DNA of 64,000 nt from Lentilactobacillus rapi DSM 19907 = JCM 15042 (GTDB lineage: Bacteria > Bacillota > Bacilli > Lactobacillales > Lactobacillaceae). The notes beneath the pieces are model-generated. The model ran no database searches. It was not told where the DNA came from and was given only the letters and a program-made list of their open reading frames with translations. A program made the position numbers and the translations under genes. The DNA lies in NCBI RefSeq assembly GCF_001436255.1, contig NZ_AZEI01000082.1, positions 15,137-79,136 of the forward strand. Reading direction: 5' to 3'. Below, piece by piece: positions 25,482 to 35,285 of this stretch (position 1 is its first letter; every line of letters begins with the position of its first letter).

Positions 25482-27351
25482 AATAGTAGCTCACCTCCTG
25501 CATTGCCGGCTTAGGGGTCCGATCGGCAAACATCAACCCATCACCAGAAAATTCATAGTCAGCCGGCCGGTCGTCAAAGTCGCCGCCATAGCGGAGCACC
25601 TTTTGCCCGGTGACTTCATCATTAACTTCAATTGCCTGGTCAATGAAATCCCAGATGAACCCGCCTTGATACATTGGATACTTGTCAATCAGATCCATAT
25701 ACGACTTCATCCCGCCTAAAGAATTACCCATATCGTGCATGTACTCACACAAGATAAATGGCTTTTGCGGGTCATGTTCCAAATAATCGACAATTTCTTT
25801 GGGGGTCGCGTACATCCGACTTTCGACGTCAGAAATATGAGACTTGTATTTCGGATTATGAAAGACCCCTTCATAATGAACCAAGCGGGTGGGATCAACG
25901 GACTTATAATAGTGATTCATGGCCGCAATATCATCACCGGCATACGATTCATTGCCAAGTGACCAAAAAAGGATGCTGGGGTGGTTTTTCAATAACTCAT
26001 AATTATTTTTTGCCCGATCCAGGACAGCCGCCTGCCACTGTGGCAAAGAACCCGGAACGTTATATGAAGGTTCCACCTGACCTAATTTTTGCCAGGTTCC
26101 ATGAGTTTCCAAATTATTTTCGGCCATGACATAGATACCATGGGTGTCACACAGCTGATACCAGCTGACCTGATCCGGGTAATGACAGGTTCGGACAGCA
26201 TTGATATGGTGATCGAGCATCGTTCTCATATCGAATTTCATATCATCATCAGTGATAACTCTTCCCGAACGACAATCCCATTCATGGCGATTCACCCCGT
26301 TGATAATCAGTCGCTGGCCATTCAGCAAAATCACTTTATTGTGAATTTCAATCCTGCGAAAGCCAAATTGATATGGGATCAGTTCTAACAGATTGCCCTG
26401 GCTGTCATCCAACTCAATCACTAATTGGTATAGGTAGGGCTGATGATTATCCCATAAATGAATATTTTTAAGTATTTGGCTGGTTATTGTCAGGTGGTCG
26501 CTTGCCGACTGGGAAGTCGATTGTAACTGATTGCCGGCAGCATCCTGAACCGTCAATTTGACCTTTGTGCCGGCAACTTGACCGACAAGCCGCGCCGAAA
26601 CACTTAGATGCCCATCCTTTAGGTCGGCGGTTGGCACCGGCTCAATCGAAAGATCTTCAACGTGCACTTTCGGCTGGGCGATCAGTGTCACATCCCGAAA
26701 GATGCCAAAGAAGCGAAACATATCTTGATCTTCAAGAAAGGCCGCCGTGCTCAGCTTAAATACTTCAACCGCCAGCTTATTTTTGCCAGGCTTCAGATAA
26801 GGCGTCAGGTCAAATTCTGATGGGGTAAAACTATCTTCGGCGTATCCCAAAAAGTGACCGTTCAGCCAAACATACATGGCCTTTTCAACGCCGGCAAACT
26901 GAACGCGGACGGGTAAGTCTTTCCACTCCGGCGGCAACGTGAATTCCTTAATGTATGCTCCGACGTGATTATCGTTGGCCTGGCTAAACATCCCTGCGCC
27001 AGAATCTTTCGGATCCAACGCGTACGCCGGGCGCCTAAATGCATGGCCTTCCCAAGGATATAACGTATTAATGTAGTGAAATTGATCATAGCCGGCAAAC
27101 TCAATGTGTTGAGGCACTTTAATTGTGTCAAAATCCTTGCTGTCAAAGCCTTCTTGATAAAAGTCCTGGGGCCGACTCATTGGATCCTGGGCAAATTTAA
27201 ATTGCCAATTCCCATTCAAACTTTCGACGTAGCCACTCTGACCCATCGCCATTTCATCGTTATTCCGATAAGCTTGATGATCACTGTGGGCCGGTTTTTG
27301 GCCGACCCGAAAGACAGTCGGGTCATCGAGCCATTTAATATCTGGTGTCAT
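25465..27351 (-). CDS. lacL: Beta-galactosidase large subunit (LacL), GH2
   Basis: A 628-residue catalytic chain. It shows the GH2 order: sugar-binding jelly roll (about 45-215), immunoglobulin-like domain, then the TIM barrel with [14 protein letters not shown] near 348. The acid/base Glu is in [13 protein letters not shown] (near 470) and the nucleophile Glu in [13 protein letters not shown] (near 535). It lacks the C-terminal sandwich, which LacM supplies. There is no signal peptide. Likely substrates are lactose and other beta-galactosides. The divergent AraC gene is the probable regulator. Confidence 0.95.
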   Translation of the reverse strand: MTPDIKWLDDPTVFRVGQKPAHSDHQAYRNNDEMAMGQSGYVESLNGNWQFKFAQDPMSRPQDFYQEGFDSKDFDTIKVPQHIEFAGYDQFHYINTLYPWEGHAFRRPAYALDPKDSGAGMFSQANDNHVGAYIKEFTLPPEWKDLPVRVQFAGVEKAMYVWLNGHFLGYAEDSFTPSEFDLTPYLKPGKNKLAVEVFKLSTAAFLEDQDMFRFFGIFRDVTLIAQPKVHVEDLSIEPVPTADLKDGHLSVSARLVGQVAGTKVKLTVQDAAGNQLQSTSQSASDHLTITSQILKNIHLWDNHQPYLYQLVIELDDSQGNLLELIPYQFGFRRIEIHNKVILLNGQRLIINGVNRHEWDCRSGRVITDDDMKFDMRTMLDHHINAVRTCHYPDQVSWYQLCDTHGIYVMAENNLETHGTWQKLGQVEPSYNVPGSLPQWQAAVLDRAKNNYELLKNHPSILFWSLGNESYAGDDIAAMNHYYKSVDPTRLVHYEGVFHNPKYKSHISDVESRMYATPKEIVDYLEHDPQKPFILCEYMHDMGNSLGGMKSYMDLIDKYPMYQGGFIWDFIDQAIEVNDEVTGQKVLRYGGDFDDRPADYEFSGDGLMFADRTPKPAMQEVSYYYGQYK

Positions 27352-27541
27352 TCAACTATCACACTCCAATCTCATGAATGAATACTAAAATTTAAAATAG
27401 ATGCTACAATTGATCATGTATTTTTGTAAGGGTTAGCATAACTGCTAATACTTGAATTATAGTGGAAAAATGAGCAGGTTAATATAATGATTTCGACGAA
27501 AAATAGGCTATTTTGAACCTAAGGATTGGAGGAGGACATTC

Positions 27542-28348
27542 ATGAGGATTGCATTTAAACAACCCAGCCAACAGATGCCGCTGTTTTGTGAAAGCATTGG
27601 CTATCAGTGGCAGCAGCCACCGATCAAGCGGCCTAAGGGCTACTACGTCTTTCACTGGCTGCAAACCGAAGCCGGTACAGGCATCGTCACTGTGAACGAC
27701 CACTCGATCACCCTTGGCCCCAACCAAGGCATATTGATCCGGGCGGGCGTTGCGCACAACTATCAGTCCAGCAGCCCTCATAAGACCTGGCAAACTGCCT
27801 TTTTAGCGTTTGGCGGCGACCAGGCTGAAGCACTGATGGCCTTTCTTGGCTTACGCGATTACCTATTCTTCCCCAGTCTCTTCCCAGAATTGGCCACCTT
27901 CATTAACCAAACCTACGCTGAATTCCAAAAAAACGATATTATCGCTACCTTGCGCCAATCCAGCGAACTTTACCGTTTTATCATGCTCCTCAAGCAGGCC
28001 GACGATTACGTCACGAATGGCTATCAGACAGAACAGATTGTGGCGCCAATCCTAACCTACATTTCAAAGCATTTTGATACCGCCATCACAAATCAACAAT
28101 TAGCTGCCCTCACCGGGTATTCTGTCGCTTATCAAAATCGCGTTTTTAAAAGTTCATATGGTCAGACGCCACTGAAATATTTGACTGATTATCGGCTGCA
28201 AAGAGCCAAGATGTTGCTCACCATCCATCCCGATTGGCAAATTCAGCGAGTTGGTAATTCGGTTGGCTTCAATGATATTTCAAGATTCATTCATGAGTTC
28301 AAACGGTATTATCGACTGACGCCCAATCAATTTCGCAAGCTGATGTGA
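27542..28348 (+). CDS. AraC family transcriptional regulator
   Basis: A 268-residue AraC/XylS regulator. The N-terminal half is a cupin-like sugar-binding domain (VNDHSITLGPNQGILIRAGV, about 56-75), the C-terminal 100 residues carry two HTH motifs (ITNQQLAALTGYSVAYQNRV and IQRVGNSVGFNDISRFIHEF) and end FKRYYRLTPNQFRK, the family signature. GGAGGAGG precedes the ATG. It is divergent from lacLM, so control of beta-galactoside use is the likeliest role. Confidence 0.88.
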   Translation: MRIAFKQPSQQMPLFCESIGYQWQQPPIKRPKGYYVFHWLQTEAGTGIVTVNDHSITLGPNQGILIRAGVAHNYQSSSPHKTWQTAFLAFGGDQAEALMAFLGLRDYLFFPSLFPELATFINQTYAEFQKNDIIATLRQSSELYRFIMLLKQADDYVTNGYQTEQIVAPILTYISKHFDTAITNQQLAALTGYSVAYQNRVFKSSYGQTPLKYLTDYRLQRAKMLLTIHPDWQIQRVGNSVGFNDISRFIHEFKRYYRLTPNQFRKLM

Positions 28349-28386
28349 CGGCATTTGATCTCAGAGTTCTTTAAGTGACAACGTCT

Positions 28387-28434
28387 AACCAAATAAAACT
28401 GCCGTTCCTCATGGAATGACAGTTTTATTTGGTT
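28387..28434. terminator. Bidirectional terminator after the araC-type gene
   Basis: AACCAAATAAAACTG pairs with CAGTTTTATTTGGTT around a small inner stem (GTTCC/GGAAT). It serves the AraC gene (+) and the hypothetical gene on the - strand. Confidence 0.85.
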
Positions 28435-28443
28435 AACGATTGA

Positions 28444-28812
28444 TTATTCATCTCTCTTAATATGCGCACTAGGCTGACTCGCCAACATCTTAGAAAAGAC
28501 ATCGGTTAAGGTTTCACTTTGATCCTCGAACTTCTTATTCAAAATCAGTTGGCGGAACTGCTCAATTGAAATATGTTCCAAATCTTTGAACGGTAGTACT
28601 GGCCCGGCATTGGTTGTTTGGTTCAAACCGGTCTTCAGCGTGATGACCAAGCCCTCTTTGCTGTCCAGCGTAACCGTATAGTATTCATAGTAACTCGGGG
28701 TTTCATAATTCCCAGTTAATTCCTTGTGTTCTTGGAAATAGGCATTGATAAAATCCGCAAACTTCTCTTTTGACTGTAATGCCGCTTTCCATTCACTTTC
28801 GTTTGATGACAT
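28444..28812 (-). CDS. Hypothetical protein following a sugar transporter
   Basis: A 122-residue soluble protein starting MSSNESEWKAALQSKEKF. ATG at 28812 is used because AGAAGGA precedes it; the longer reading overlaps that site. It is acidic and contains a YYEYYTVTLDSKEGLVITLK beta-rich middle. There is no signal peptide and no recognised domain. It lies 48 nt after the transporter stop on the same strand and before a shared terminator, so it is probably the second gene of that operon. Confidence 0.7.
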   Translation of the reverse strand: MSSNESEWKAALQSKEKFADFINAYFQEHKELTGNYETPSYYEYYTVTLDSKEGLVITLKTGLNQTTNAGPVLPFKDLEHISIEQFRQLILNKKFEDQSETLTDVFSKMLASQPSAHIKRDE

Positions 28813-28860
28813 TCGATATCCTTCTTTCATTTGCAGGTAATCAGTACTCGATCATCAACA

Positions 28861-30156
28861 TTATCTGATTCCTTTAATTGCCCAAATTAACAGGCCACCG
28901 ATAATTTCCATTCCCAAGGCAAACATGAAGATAGCGCCGTAACCAAAGGCTTCAACGATTGCTGAGGCAACCATGGCACCCAGCATCTGGCCTAAGGTGT
29001 TAGCCAAGTTAATTAAGCCAAGGTCCTTGCCGGCAGTATCTGATGAAGGCAAAACATCCATGTTCAAGGCACCATCGACAGAGTTATACAAGCCATTACC
29101 AAAAGCAGCGATAACAGCGTATACGAACATTGCCCAAGCTTCCTTGTAGAACATTGGGAAGATGGCAGCTAATCCAAGGGCAAAGGTGGCAATAACAACC
29201 GGACCCTTAACTCGCTTCAGCTTATCGGCAAGTGGTCCACCAACTAAGGCGAAGAACACACCAATAAAGAGCATGATCATCGAGAAGATTGAAATTGATT
29301 GACCAGCTGACTTGGTATTTTGACCAATGTAATCAGTAAAGATAAACAGCTGGAAAGTCGTGACAATGGTTGAACCAACAACCATGAAGAACTTACCACC
29401 TAAAGCCAGGTAGAAGTTGCGCGCCCCATGAGTTGGGAAGAAGAAGTACTTCTTCAAAGTATCTTTGTTAAATTTAACTTTTGGTTCGTCTAAGTTACTC
29501 TTTTCGTTAATCAAGGCCACATGAATAATTGCCAAAACAACGGTTGTTGCAGCCATGACATAGATACCAAACTTAACGTTGCCCAGGAATTGAGCTGCTA
29601 ACAACGCAAATCCTTGTTGCGCAATCGTAAAGCCAACCCCATAGAAAGTCGAGACGGTTCCCCGCCATTTCGGGGCAACCCGGTCAGAAATCTGCGGATA
29701 TATCGCCGCGGCAATCGCGTTTTCGGCCGCCGCCGCAACGATCCAAACTAAGATGATCCCGACAACCGACTTCATGTTGGCAATCACACACAATGAAATC
29801 GCAATTGCAATGGTTCCAAGCACAATGTAAGGCTTCCGTTTACCAAAGCGGGTCCGAGTGACATCAGAGAATGCCCCAAACATCAAGTTGGCAACCGCTC
29901 CGGTAATTGAGGCGATCGTTGCCAAAATCCCAACGGCCCAAACTTTATGTACTGGGTCAATTTGCGCAAACAACTGCGGAATTAAGACGCTTCGGGTTGA
30001 TCCGATTGGGCCATACCAGCACAGCGGCGCCAAGAACATCGCTGATGAAACAAGCCAAGGCAGCTTCGGTTGTTCAGAATCTTTAACTTTGGCATTCGAA
30101 ATTTCACCAACCGCCGTTTCAACTACCTTTGGTTTTTTTGTATTTTTATCTGCCAT
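28861..30156 (-). CDS. MFS sugar transporter of SLC45/GPH-like type
   Basis: A 431-residue, 12-TMS permease. The loop after the second helix reads FGAFSDVTRTRFGKRKPYI, the G-x-x-SD-x(5)-R-x-G-R/K-x-P motif of SLC45/sucrose-type and GPH carriers. A polar N-terminal stretch of about 35 residues precedes the first helix. ATG at 30156 has AGGAG upstream. A perfect cre lies 307 bp upstream at 30463, which suggests that glucose represses it. The substrate is probably a disaccharide or glycoside; not determined. Confidence 0.8.
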   Translation of the reverse strand: MADKNTKKPKVVETAVGEISNAKVKDSEQPKLPWLVSSAMFLAPLCWYGPIGSTRSVLIPQLFAQIDPVHKVWAVGILATIASITGAVANLMFGAFSDVTRTRFGKRKPYIVLGTIAIAISLCVIANMKSVVGIILVWIVAAAAENAIAAAIYPQISDRVAPKWRGTVSTFYGVGFTIAQQGFALLAAQFLGNVKFGIYVMAATTVVLAIIHVALINEKSNLDEPKVKFNKDTLKKYFFFPTHGARNFYLALGGKFFMVVGSTIVTTFQLFIFTDYIGQNTKSAGQSISIFSMIMLFIGVFFALVGGPLADKLKRVKGPVVIATFALGLAAIFPMFYKEAWAMFVYAVIAAFGNGLYNSVDGALNMDVLPSSDTAGKDLGLINLANTLGQMLGAMVASAIVEAFGYGAIFMFALGMEIIGGLLIWAIKGIR

Positions 30157-30462
30157 TATTTTCACTCCTATATAAGATCGATTATCGTATAAAGACTAAT
30201 TGAAGCAAAATGACTAACTCGTATCCTTACTTTCCAACATCTCCAAGCACCGTCCTTTGGATTCGCTTAAACCACAACTGATAAAGAAGCGGCAAAGCAC
30301 TTCGTGAACCGCTTACATTTGTCTCCGACCATACAAGTCTTGAACTTCAGCTTTACCAAGATATCAAATAAAATAGATTGCTGTCATACCAATTATTAGT
30401 AAAACGGGCTGTTCATCAAAATTCTTTTACTTGCATGTCAACAACTTCAATATAGCTTTATG
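30157..30462. other. Long upstream region of the SLC45-like transporter gene
   Basis: Together with 30477-30683 this is about 530 bp without a gene. No coding potential was seen on either strand. Apart from the cre at 30463 and the downstream terminator at 30684 it holds no clear element. It may contain a long 5' leader. Confidence 0.5.
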
Positions 30463-30476
30463 TGAAAGCGTTGTCA
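30463..30476 (+). promoter_or_regulatory. Perfect cre site for CcpA
   Basis: TGAAAGCGTTGTCA matches TGWAARCGNTNWCA at all 14 positions. It lies between the transporter gene (-) and the tyrosine phosphatase terminator, and probably controls the former. Confidence 0.75.
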
Positions 30477-30683
30477 ATGATTTTTTCCTATTTTTTACTA
30501 AAATCTGTGTTTACAGCCGTCTCCCTTCTATTTGCAAATAGATAACGTTCTTTCTCAAGATTGTAGAGCAGAGAGCGACAATTGATTACATAAAATAATC
30601 TGTTCCGAACCAAAACAGTTGGTCATTAAAGTAAAAACGGCCCACTTCCCTCGTATTTTAGTAAAACTTCAAAATTTGAGACT

Positions 30684-30720
30684 AAAAAATCCTGCAATTC
30701 CATTCCGGTAATCACAGGAT
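30684..30720 (-). terminator. Intrinsic terminator of the tyrosine phosphatase gene
   Basis: On the - strand ATCCTGTGATTACC pairs with GGAATTGCAGGAT and is followed by six T residues. Confidence 0.8.
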
Positions 30721-30727
30721 CTAAACG

Positions 30728-31585
30728 TTATTCTAAGTAACGTTTTCTAAGTATCGCTTGCTGTTCAGGAGTGACATGCAGGCCATTCTCAATGTATTCA
30801 TCGACTGAACCAAATTCGTGATTGATTTCATCAAAAGCAGACTCTAAGTAAGTTGGATCCACGCCACCATCGATCTTAGCGTGGCGGATTTCCCCGGCTG
30901 AAGCACCGTTCTCGCGTAAAATGGCAATCCGCTTTTGATTATGGGCTCGTAAGAAATCGTTAGACGCCACATAATCTTTTAAGATCGTCTTGCCATCGAC
31001 GCCGAGGACATAAAGAATCAATGCGGCCCCCAGACCCGTTCGATCTTTACCGGATGCGCAATGCCACAAAATGGACTTACCAACTGGTCTATCAAGTAAC
31101 GTCATAAACAAGTGGTGATAAGCTTTTCGGGCCCGCTCATTTGCAATATAACTTCGGTAATGTTTTCGATTATTTTTAACAGAAATTTGATAGTGAAAGC
31201 TTTGGTCAGTATCCACTGGATCATTGATATAACTAACGCCAGGCATTGGTTTATCCGGCATCTGTTGAATTTCTTCAGGCCGCCGCAAATCAAAATCAAC
31301 CCCTACATGATACTGCTGGGTCAGAACAGCAATGTCACTGCGGGTGAGATGATTTAATCGAGCTGATCGTAATAAGAGATGCTTTTTGACCATCAAACCT
31401 GATTTTGTTCGGTAACCACCCAGGTCACGCACATTAAAAGCCCCTTGGAGCTTAATTTCATGTGCCTGAATTGATTTAACGGGGCTTAAAATTGTCGGTC
31501 TAGCCTCCGCAGCAATTGATTGCATGGTTGGAATGCCCTGCTCTTGAACAGGCGAAGTTGAATATTCTGTTCTATTTTCCTTCAA
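30728..31585 (-). CDS. Tyrosine-protein phosphatase (Y_phosphatase3 type)
   Basis: A 285-residue cysteine-based phosphatase. The P-loop HCASGKDRTG (near 178) holds the nucleophilic Cys and the phosphate-binding Arg. FNVRDLGGYRTKSG near 50 is the typical opening of this family, and the following DRTGLGAALIL is conserved. Members dephosphorylate proteins and, in some bacteria, phosphoinositides. TTG at 31585 is 8 nt after AGGGAG; a GTG three codons earlier is possible. Single gene with its own terminator. Confidence 0.87.
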   Translation of the reverse strand: MKENRTEYSTSPVQEQGIPTMQSIAAEARPTILSPVKSIQAHEIKLQGAFNVRDLGGYRTKSGLMVKKHLLLRSARLNHLTRSDIAVLTQQYHVGVDFDLRRPEEIQQMPDKPMPGVSYINDPVDTDQSFHYQISVKNNRKHYRSYIANERARKAYHHLFMTLLDRPVGKSILWHCASGKDRTGLGAALILYVLGVDGKTILKDYVASNDFLRAHNQKRIAILRENGASAGEIRHAKIDGGVDPTYLESAFDEINHEFGSVDEYIENGLHVTPEQQAILRKRYLE

Positions 31586-31766
31586 TTCACTCACTCCCTA
31601 AAAAAGATCTCACATCTATTGTTTTAACACTTTTATTATAGTGAGTGAATGTATTTGCTTGGTGTTGGAAGCGTAAAGGTTTGGTAAATGTTACCTGGCA
31701 GCGAGACGGATAACTGTCTGCAGATCGAGCAAGTCGATAAAACCATATCCACCCGGTTATACACAT

Positions 31767-32675
31767 TCACATCTTATGTCTCATTTTCAGCAATACCAGC
31801 AACGCAGCAATCGCCACCATGGAGATGCCAATCACAATCAACCACGCTGAACTGATTGTTGCCATTGGAAGCTTCACGTTCATGCCATAAAATCCCGTGA
31901 TGATCGTTGGCACCGCCATCGTTAGTGACCAAATCGTCAAAAATTTCATTGTGTCGTTCAAGTTATTATTGGCAATACTATTGAACGTATGATCAATTCG
32001 GTCGACCACTTGGGTTTCAATTTCAACCATTCGTTGGACCTGCTCGGCCTCAATTGTGACGTCCTCGAACAAATCCCGTTTTTCCTGATTAGCGCCCTTA
32101 CCAAAATGCGTACTGGGCATCCGTTTCAGTAAGCTCAGATTAAGCTGAACGGCACTCGTTAGAAACGTTAACGTTTGTTGCAAATGGGATAAAGCAATCA
32201 AATCAGCATTCTTCGTTTTTCGGTTCAACATTTTATCCAACTGATTCCGTTTCTTCGTCACCGAACGGGCGATTGGAATGTAACTGTCAATTAATAAGAA
32301 GAGCGACTCCAGAATAAATGAATCTCTGGTTGTCACCTCTGGATTTTCAAAAGCCGAATGGAACGCATCGTTGACCTTTGTCATATGGCTCTGATTAAAA
32401 GTAAACAGGATTCCTTTATGGATCAAAATCCCAAAGGGCTGGGTAATGTAGCGAATATCTTCTTTATTCAGGGCATATGGTGCCAGCATGATGAACAACT
32501 GGTCATCTTCATTGACATCATACACATAATTGGTGCTTTCATCCCGGTCGGTCACATATTCAATAATATCTTCATCGATCCCATAATCGTTCTGTAATTG
32601 GATTTCTTCTTCAGGTGTGAGCTTGATTGTTTCAATCCATTTAGTGCCATCAATGATCTTTTCAGGTTTAATCAT
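31767..32675 (-). CDS. corA: CorA family divalent cation transporter
   Basis: A 302-residue CorA-type Mg2+/Co2+ channel subunit. The diagnostic GMN motif lies in TGFYGMNVKLP (about 268) at the end of the first of two C-terminal membrane helices. The second helix ends in a short basic tail (LKMRHKM). The N-terminal 200 residues are the cytosolic alpha/beta funnel domain, including NNNLNDTMKFLTIWS just before the pore helix. Pentamer formation is family knowledge. The MPEL-type loop is replaced by PMATISS. Confidence 0.9.
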   Translation of the reverse strand: MIKPEKIIDGTKWIETIKLTPEEEIQLQNDYGIDEDIIEYVTDRDESTNYVYDVNEDDQLFIMLAPYALNKEDIRYITQPFGILIHKGILFTFNQSHMTKVNDAFHSAFENPEVTTRDSFILESLFLLIDSYIPIARSVTKKRNQLDKMLNRKTKNADLIALSHLQQTLTFLTSAVQLNLSLLKRMPSTHFGKGANQEKRDLFEDVTIEAEQVQRMVEIETQVVDRIDHTFNSIANNNLNDTMKFLTIWSLTMAVPTIITGFYGMNVKLPMATISSAWLIVIGISMVAIAALLVLLKMRHKM

Positions 32676-32720
32676 TTGATAATCCCCTTATTTTCAACTG
32701 ATTCCATTTTACCGTAAAAG

Positions 32721-32753
32721 AAAAGAAGCCGCAGGAGAAATTCTGCAGCTTCC
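32721..32753 (-). terminator. Intrinsic terminator downstream of mntH and its repeats
   Basis: GAAGCTGCAG pairs with CTGCGGCTTC on the - strand, followed by TTTTCTTTT. It would end the mntH transcript after the repeat A copies at 32779-33057, which places those copies in the mRNA 3' region. Confidence 0.75.
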
Positions 32754-32778
32754 AATTTCCTTAAATACTTTTATAAAG

Positions 32779-32897
32779 AGTGTGCGAAACAAAGCGGTTA
32801 GGAACTGGAACGTAAGGCTCCTTATCCAGAAATCCTGGTTTTTAGGATTTGTGGATAAGGTGCTTACGTGTAAGTTCCTGCTTTGTGGAGCAGTCCT
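32779..32897 (+). repeat. Repeat A copy downstream of mntH
   Basis: Arms CAAAGC/GCTTTG, AGGAACT/AGTTCCT, ACGTAAG/CTTACGT and CCTTATCCA/TGGATAAGG are complementary. The copy ends GCAGTCCT where most others have GCTGTCCT. Confidence 0.9.
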
Positions 32898-32901
32898 AAT
32901 C

Positions 32902-33020
32902 AGTGTGCGAAGCAAAGCGGTTAACAATCGGAATGTAAGTCTCCTCGAACGAAAATTCTGGTCTTGGGAATTTTGGTTCGAGGTGCTTACATGCAGATTG
33001 TTGCTTTGCGCAGCAGTCCT
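32902..33020 (+). repeat. Repeat A copy, second of the mntH cluster
   Basis: Arms CAAAGC/GCTTTG, AACAATC/GATTGTT, TGTAAG/CTTACA and CCTCGAAC/GTTCGAGG. Confidence 0.9.
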
Positions 33021-33024
33021 AATC

Positions 33025-33057
33025 ACCATGCGAAGCAAAGCGGTTTGGAGTCGCAAC
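33025..33057 (+). repeat. Repeat A fragment, left end only
   Basis: CATGCGAAGCAAAGCGGTTT followed by GGAGTCGCAAC matches the first 33 bases of a copy, then the similarity stops 24 bp from the mntH stop codon. Confidence 0.7.
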
Positions 33058-33080
33058 CTTTTTATAAAGGAATTTAAAGC

Positions 33081-34454
33081 TTACTTGACGATTCCCAATG
33101 ACTGCATGATGAGGTAAATATTCAAAACAATCAGCACAATCGTGGCAATCCAAGCGGAATACTTGACCCAAGCCCGGTTAACGAACTCACCCATTAACTT
33201 CTTGCTGCTGGTGAAGATCACCAGTGGGACAACAGCGAATGGTAATGCAATACTCAAGAACACTTGTGACATTGTCAGCAGATCCTCGATCTTGGCTTCG
33301 TTGCCATGATAATAAATGGCAAAGGCAATCACAGGTGAGACTGAGAGCAATCGGGTTAACAACCGTTGAGCCCAAAGTGGCATCTTCAAGTGAATGAAGC
33401 CTTCCATGATGATTTGGCCGGACAAGGTCCCGGTGATCGTTGAACTCTGGCCAGATGAGAGCAAGGCAACAGCGAATAACATGCTAAGCAATGGACTTGC
33501 AATCGCACCCACAATGTGTGAGTTGCTCAAAGCATTGAACAGATCAACGAATCGGCCAAGTTGACTGTCAGTTCCAAAGAACAAGGCAGCTCCCAATACC
33601 AACAGTAAACTGTTAACGACAAAGGCAATTGTCAATTGGATATTTGAATCAATTGTCGTGAACTTGATCGCTTTCTTAACTGCACTGCGATCACTGCGAT
33701 CAAGCGCCCGGGTCTGAGAAATTGACGACCCAAGATAAAGGTCATGAGGCATCACCGTCGCACCAACAATCCCGAGAGCCAAGTACAACATTGACTTGTT
33801 CGTGACAATGTCAGTTGAAGGGAAATAACCTTCTAGCAGCTCAGTGACTTGTGGTCCAGACAAGAAGACTTCATATGAGAAGACCAACAGGATAACGGCA
33901 ACAAGTGTCGCAACGATCGCTTCAATCTTTCTAAAACCTAGCTTCATCAATAATAGCAGAATCAATACATCGGCACTGGTGATCAAAATTCCAACAATTA
34001 ACGGAATGTTGAACAGAAGCTTAATGGCAATCGCTGAACCAATAATTTCAGCGATATCAGTCGCCATAATTGCCAGCTCGGTAATTACCCAGAGAACGAA
34101 TCCGGTTCGCTTAGACGTTGATTCTCGGGTTAACTGGGCTAAGTCCTTACCAGTGACAATCCCTAATCTGGCTGACATGGCTTGTAGGAGCATCGCAATC
34201 AAGCTTGAAATCAGGATCACTGATAACAAACTGTACTTGAACTGAGCCCCACCGGCAATTGACGTAATCCAGTTACCTGGATCCATATAGCCAACCGCAA
34301 TCAAAATTCCCGGGCCGGTATAGGTGAGTAAGGTCTTCCAGAAGCCGGCATTGTCTGGTACCTTGATGCTGCCGTTTACTTCATCCAGACTCTTACTTGG
34401 TGTATCTTCAAATGAAAATAGTTTCTTCTTTGGTTCCATGGTGTTCTCTCGCAT
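33081..34454 (-). CDS. mntH: Nramp-type Mn2+/divalent metal transporter
   Basis: A 457-residue proton-coupled metal importer with 11 predicted helices. The metal-binding helix-1 motif MDPGNW (near 57) and the helix-6 motif [10 protein letters not shown] (near 235) are intact. Manganese supply is important to lactobacilli, which use Mn2+ against oxidative stress. ATG at 34454 has AGAGGG 8 nt upstream; an alternative ATG five codons later is weaker. A promoter with TTGACT/TATAGT lies about 75 nt upstream. Contrast with the NRAMP-like gene at 56040, which lacks the DPGN motif. Confidence 0.93.
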   Translation of the reverse strand: MRENTMEPKKKLFSFEDTPSKSLDEVNGSIKVPDNAGFWKTLLTYTGPGILIAVGYMDPGNWITSIAGGAQFKYSLLSVILISSLIAMLLQAMSARLGIVTGKDLAQLTRESTSKRTGFVLWVITELAIMATDIAEIIGSAIAIKLLFNIPLIVGILITSADVLILLLLMKLGFRKIEAIVATLVAVILLVFSYEVFLSGPQVTELLEGYFPSTDIVTNKSMLYLALGIVGATVMPHDLYLGSSISQTRALDRSDRSAVKKAIKFTTIDSNIQLTIAFVVNSLLLVLGAALFFGTDSQLGRFVDLFNALSNSHIVGAIASPLLSMLFAVALLSSGQSSTITGTLSGQIIMEGFIHLKMPLWAQRLLTRLLSVSPVIAFAIYYHGNEAKIEDLLTMSQVFLSIALPFAVVPLVIFTSSKKLMGEFVNRAWVKYSAWIATIVLIVLNIYLIMQSLGIVK

Positions 34455-34528
34455 TTCGAAAGCCCTCTTTCCATTGGTTTGAAATTCAGGTCAGTTATTT
34501 GAATGAACTCAACTAATTGCCACTAAGT

Positions 34529-34556
34529 ACTATATACTCATTAAATTTTTAGTCAA
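34529..34556 (-). promoter_or_regulatory. Promoter of mntH
   Basis: On the - strand TTGACT (34556-34551) and TATAGT (34534-34529) are separated by 16 bp, about 75 nt before the ATG. Confidence 0.65.
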
Positions 34557-34941
34557 CCCTAAACTTTTTGTTTTATAGATGTAAAAATAAGTGATACCGA
34601 TTACATCACGATTGAGTTCAGCTTCCGAAAACTTTCTTTTTATTTTTGGTGCCACATTCATTATAACCGCTTTCGGTGATAATTTAAGCGTTATATAAAG
34701 AAGAATTTTTCTTAAAGGCCAAATTTATCCCGACGATCCCCCCTCATCGACTACAGCCAATTCGATAGCAATATTTTGACTTATTCGGCGCAAATCATTG
34801 CTATTTTCGAAGATGGCTGTTAAAGTATAGATAATGTATTTATACTTCGAAACAAGGTACACCGTTCTATTAAGAATGATTCCTATTTTCAAGTTTCAAA
34901 TGCAAATATAACGGCGCAAAGCGCATGGAGGTTTCATTCTT
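34557..34941. other. Intergenic region with the cold-shock gene leader
   Basis: A 385-bp stretch between divergent mntH and the cold-shock gene. No coding sequence is visible. The last 100 bases probably form the 5' leader of the cold-shock mRNA, but no defined RNA motif could be assigned. Confidence 0.4.
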
Positions 34942-35148
34942 ATGGAACAAGGTACAGTTAAATGGTTTAATGGCGACAAAGGTTACGGATTTATCACTTT
35001 GGAAGACGGCAAGGACGTATTTGTTCACTTCTCAGCTATCAATGCTGACGGTTACAAGACCCTTGAAGAAGGCCAACATGTTACCCTTGACGTTGAAGAC
35101 AGCGACCGTGGCCCACAAGCTGCTAACGTTTCTGTTGTAAACGACTAA
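34942..35148 (+). CDS. cspA: Cold-shock protein, CspA family
   Basis: A 68-residue single cold-shock domain that binds single-stranded RNA and DNA as a chaperone. RNP1 is KGYGFI (about 13-18) and RNP2 is VFVHFS (about 26-31). The length and the acidic C-terminal half are standard. GGAGG lies 11 nt before the ATG. Two hairpins follow, so it is probably a single-gene transcript. Which of several paralogues it corresponds to cannot be told. Confidence 0.95.
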   Translation: MEQGTVKWFNGDKGYGFITLEDGKDVFVHFSAINADGYKTLEEGQHVTLDVEDSDRGPQAANVSVVND

Positions 35149-35163
35149 TTTAATTTAGTAAAT

Positions 35164-35191
35164 GAAAAGTCTCCTGTGAGGGGCTTTTTAT
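35164..35191 (+). terminator. Terminator of the cold-shock gene
   Basis: AAAAGTCTCC pairs with GGGGCTTTT, followed by a T-rich stretch. Confidence 0.7.
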
Positions 35192-35201
35192 TTTGGTCAA
35201 T

Positions 35202-35248
35202 AAAGAGCTAGGTTCAAATCATTTATGATTTTGGACCTAGCTCTTTTT
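35202..35248. terminator. Bidirectional terminator
   Basis: AAAGAGCTAGGTTCAAATC pairs with GATTTTGGACCTAGCTCTTT. It serves the sugar uptake gene on the - strand and backs up the cold-shock terminator. Confidence 0.85.
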
Positions 35249-35285
35249 CTGTGTTGAATGACTGCCAATGAGGCGATGGAATCAT

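Noticed and set aside
34557-34941. Riboswitch or T-box in front of mntH or the cold-shock gene
   Set aside because: No T-box sequence, specifier stem or known metal riboswitch motif could be recognised.
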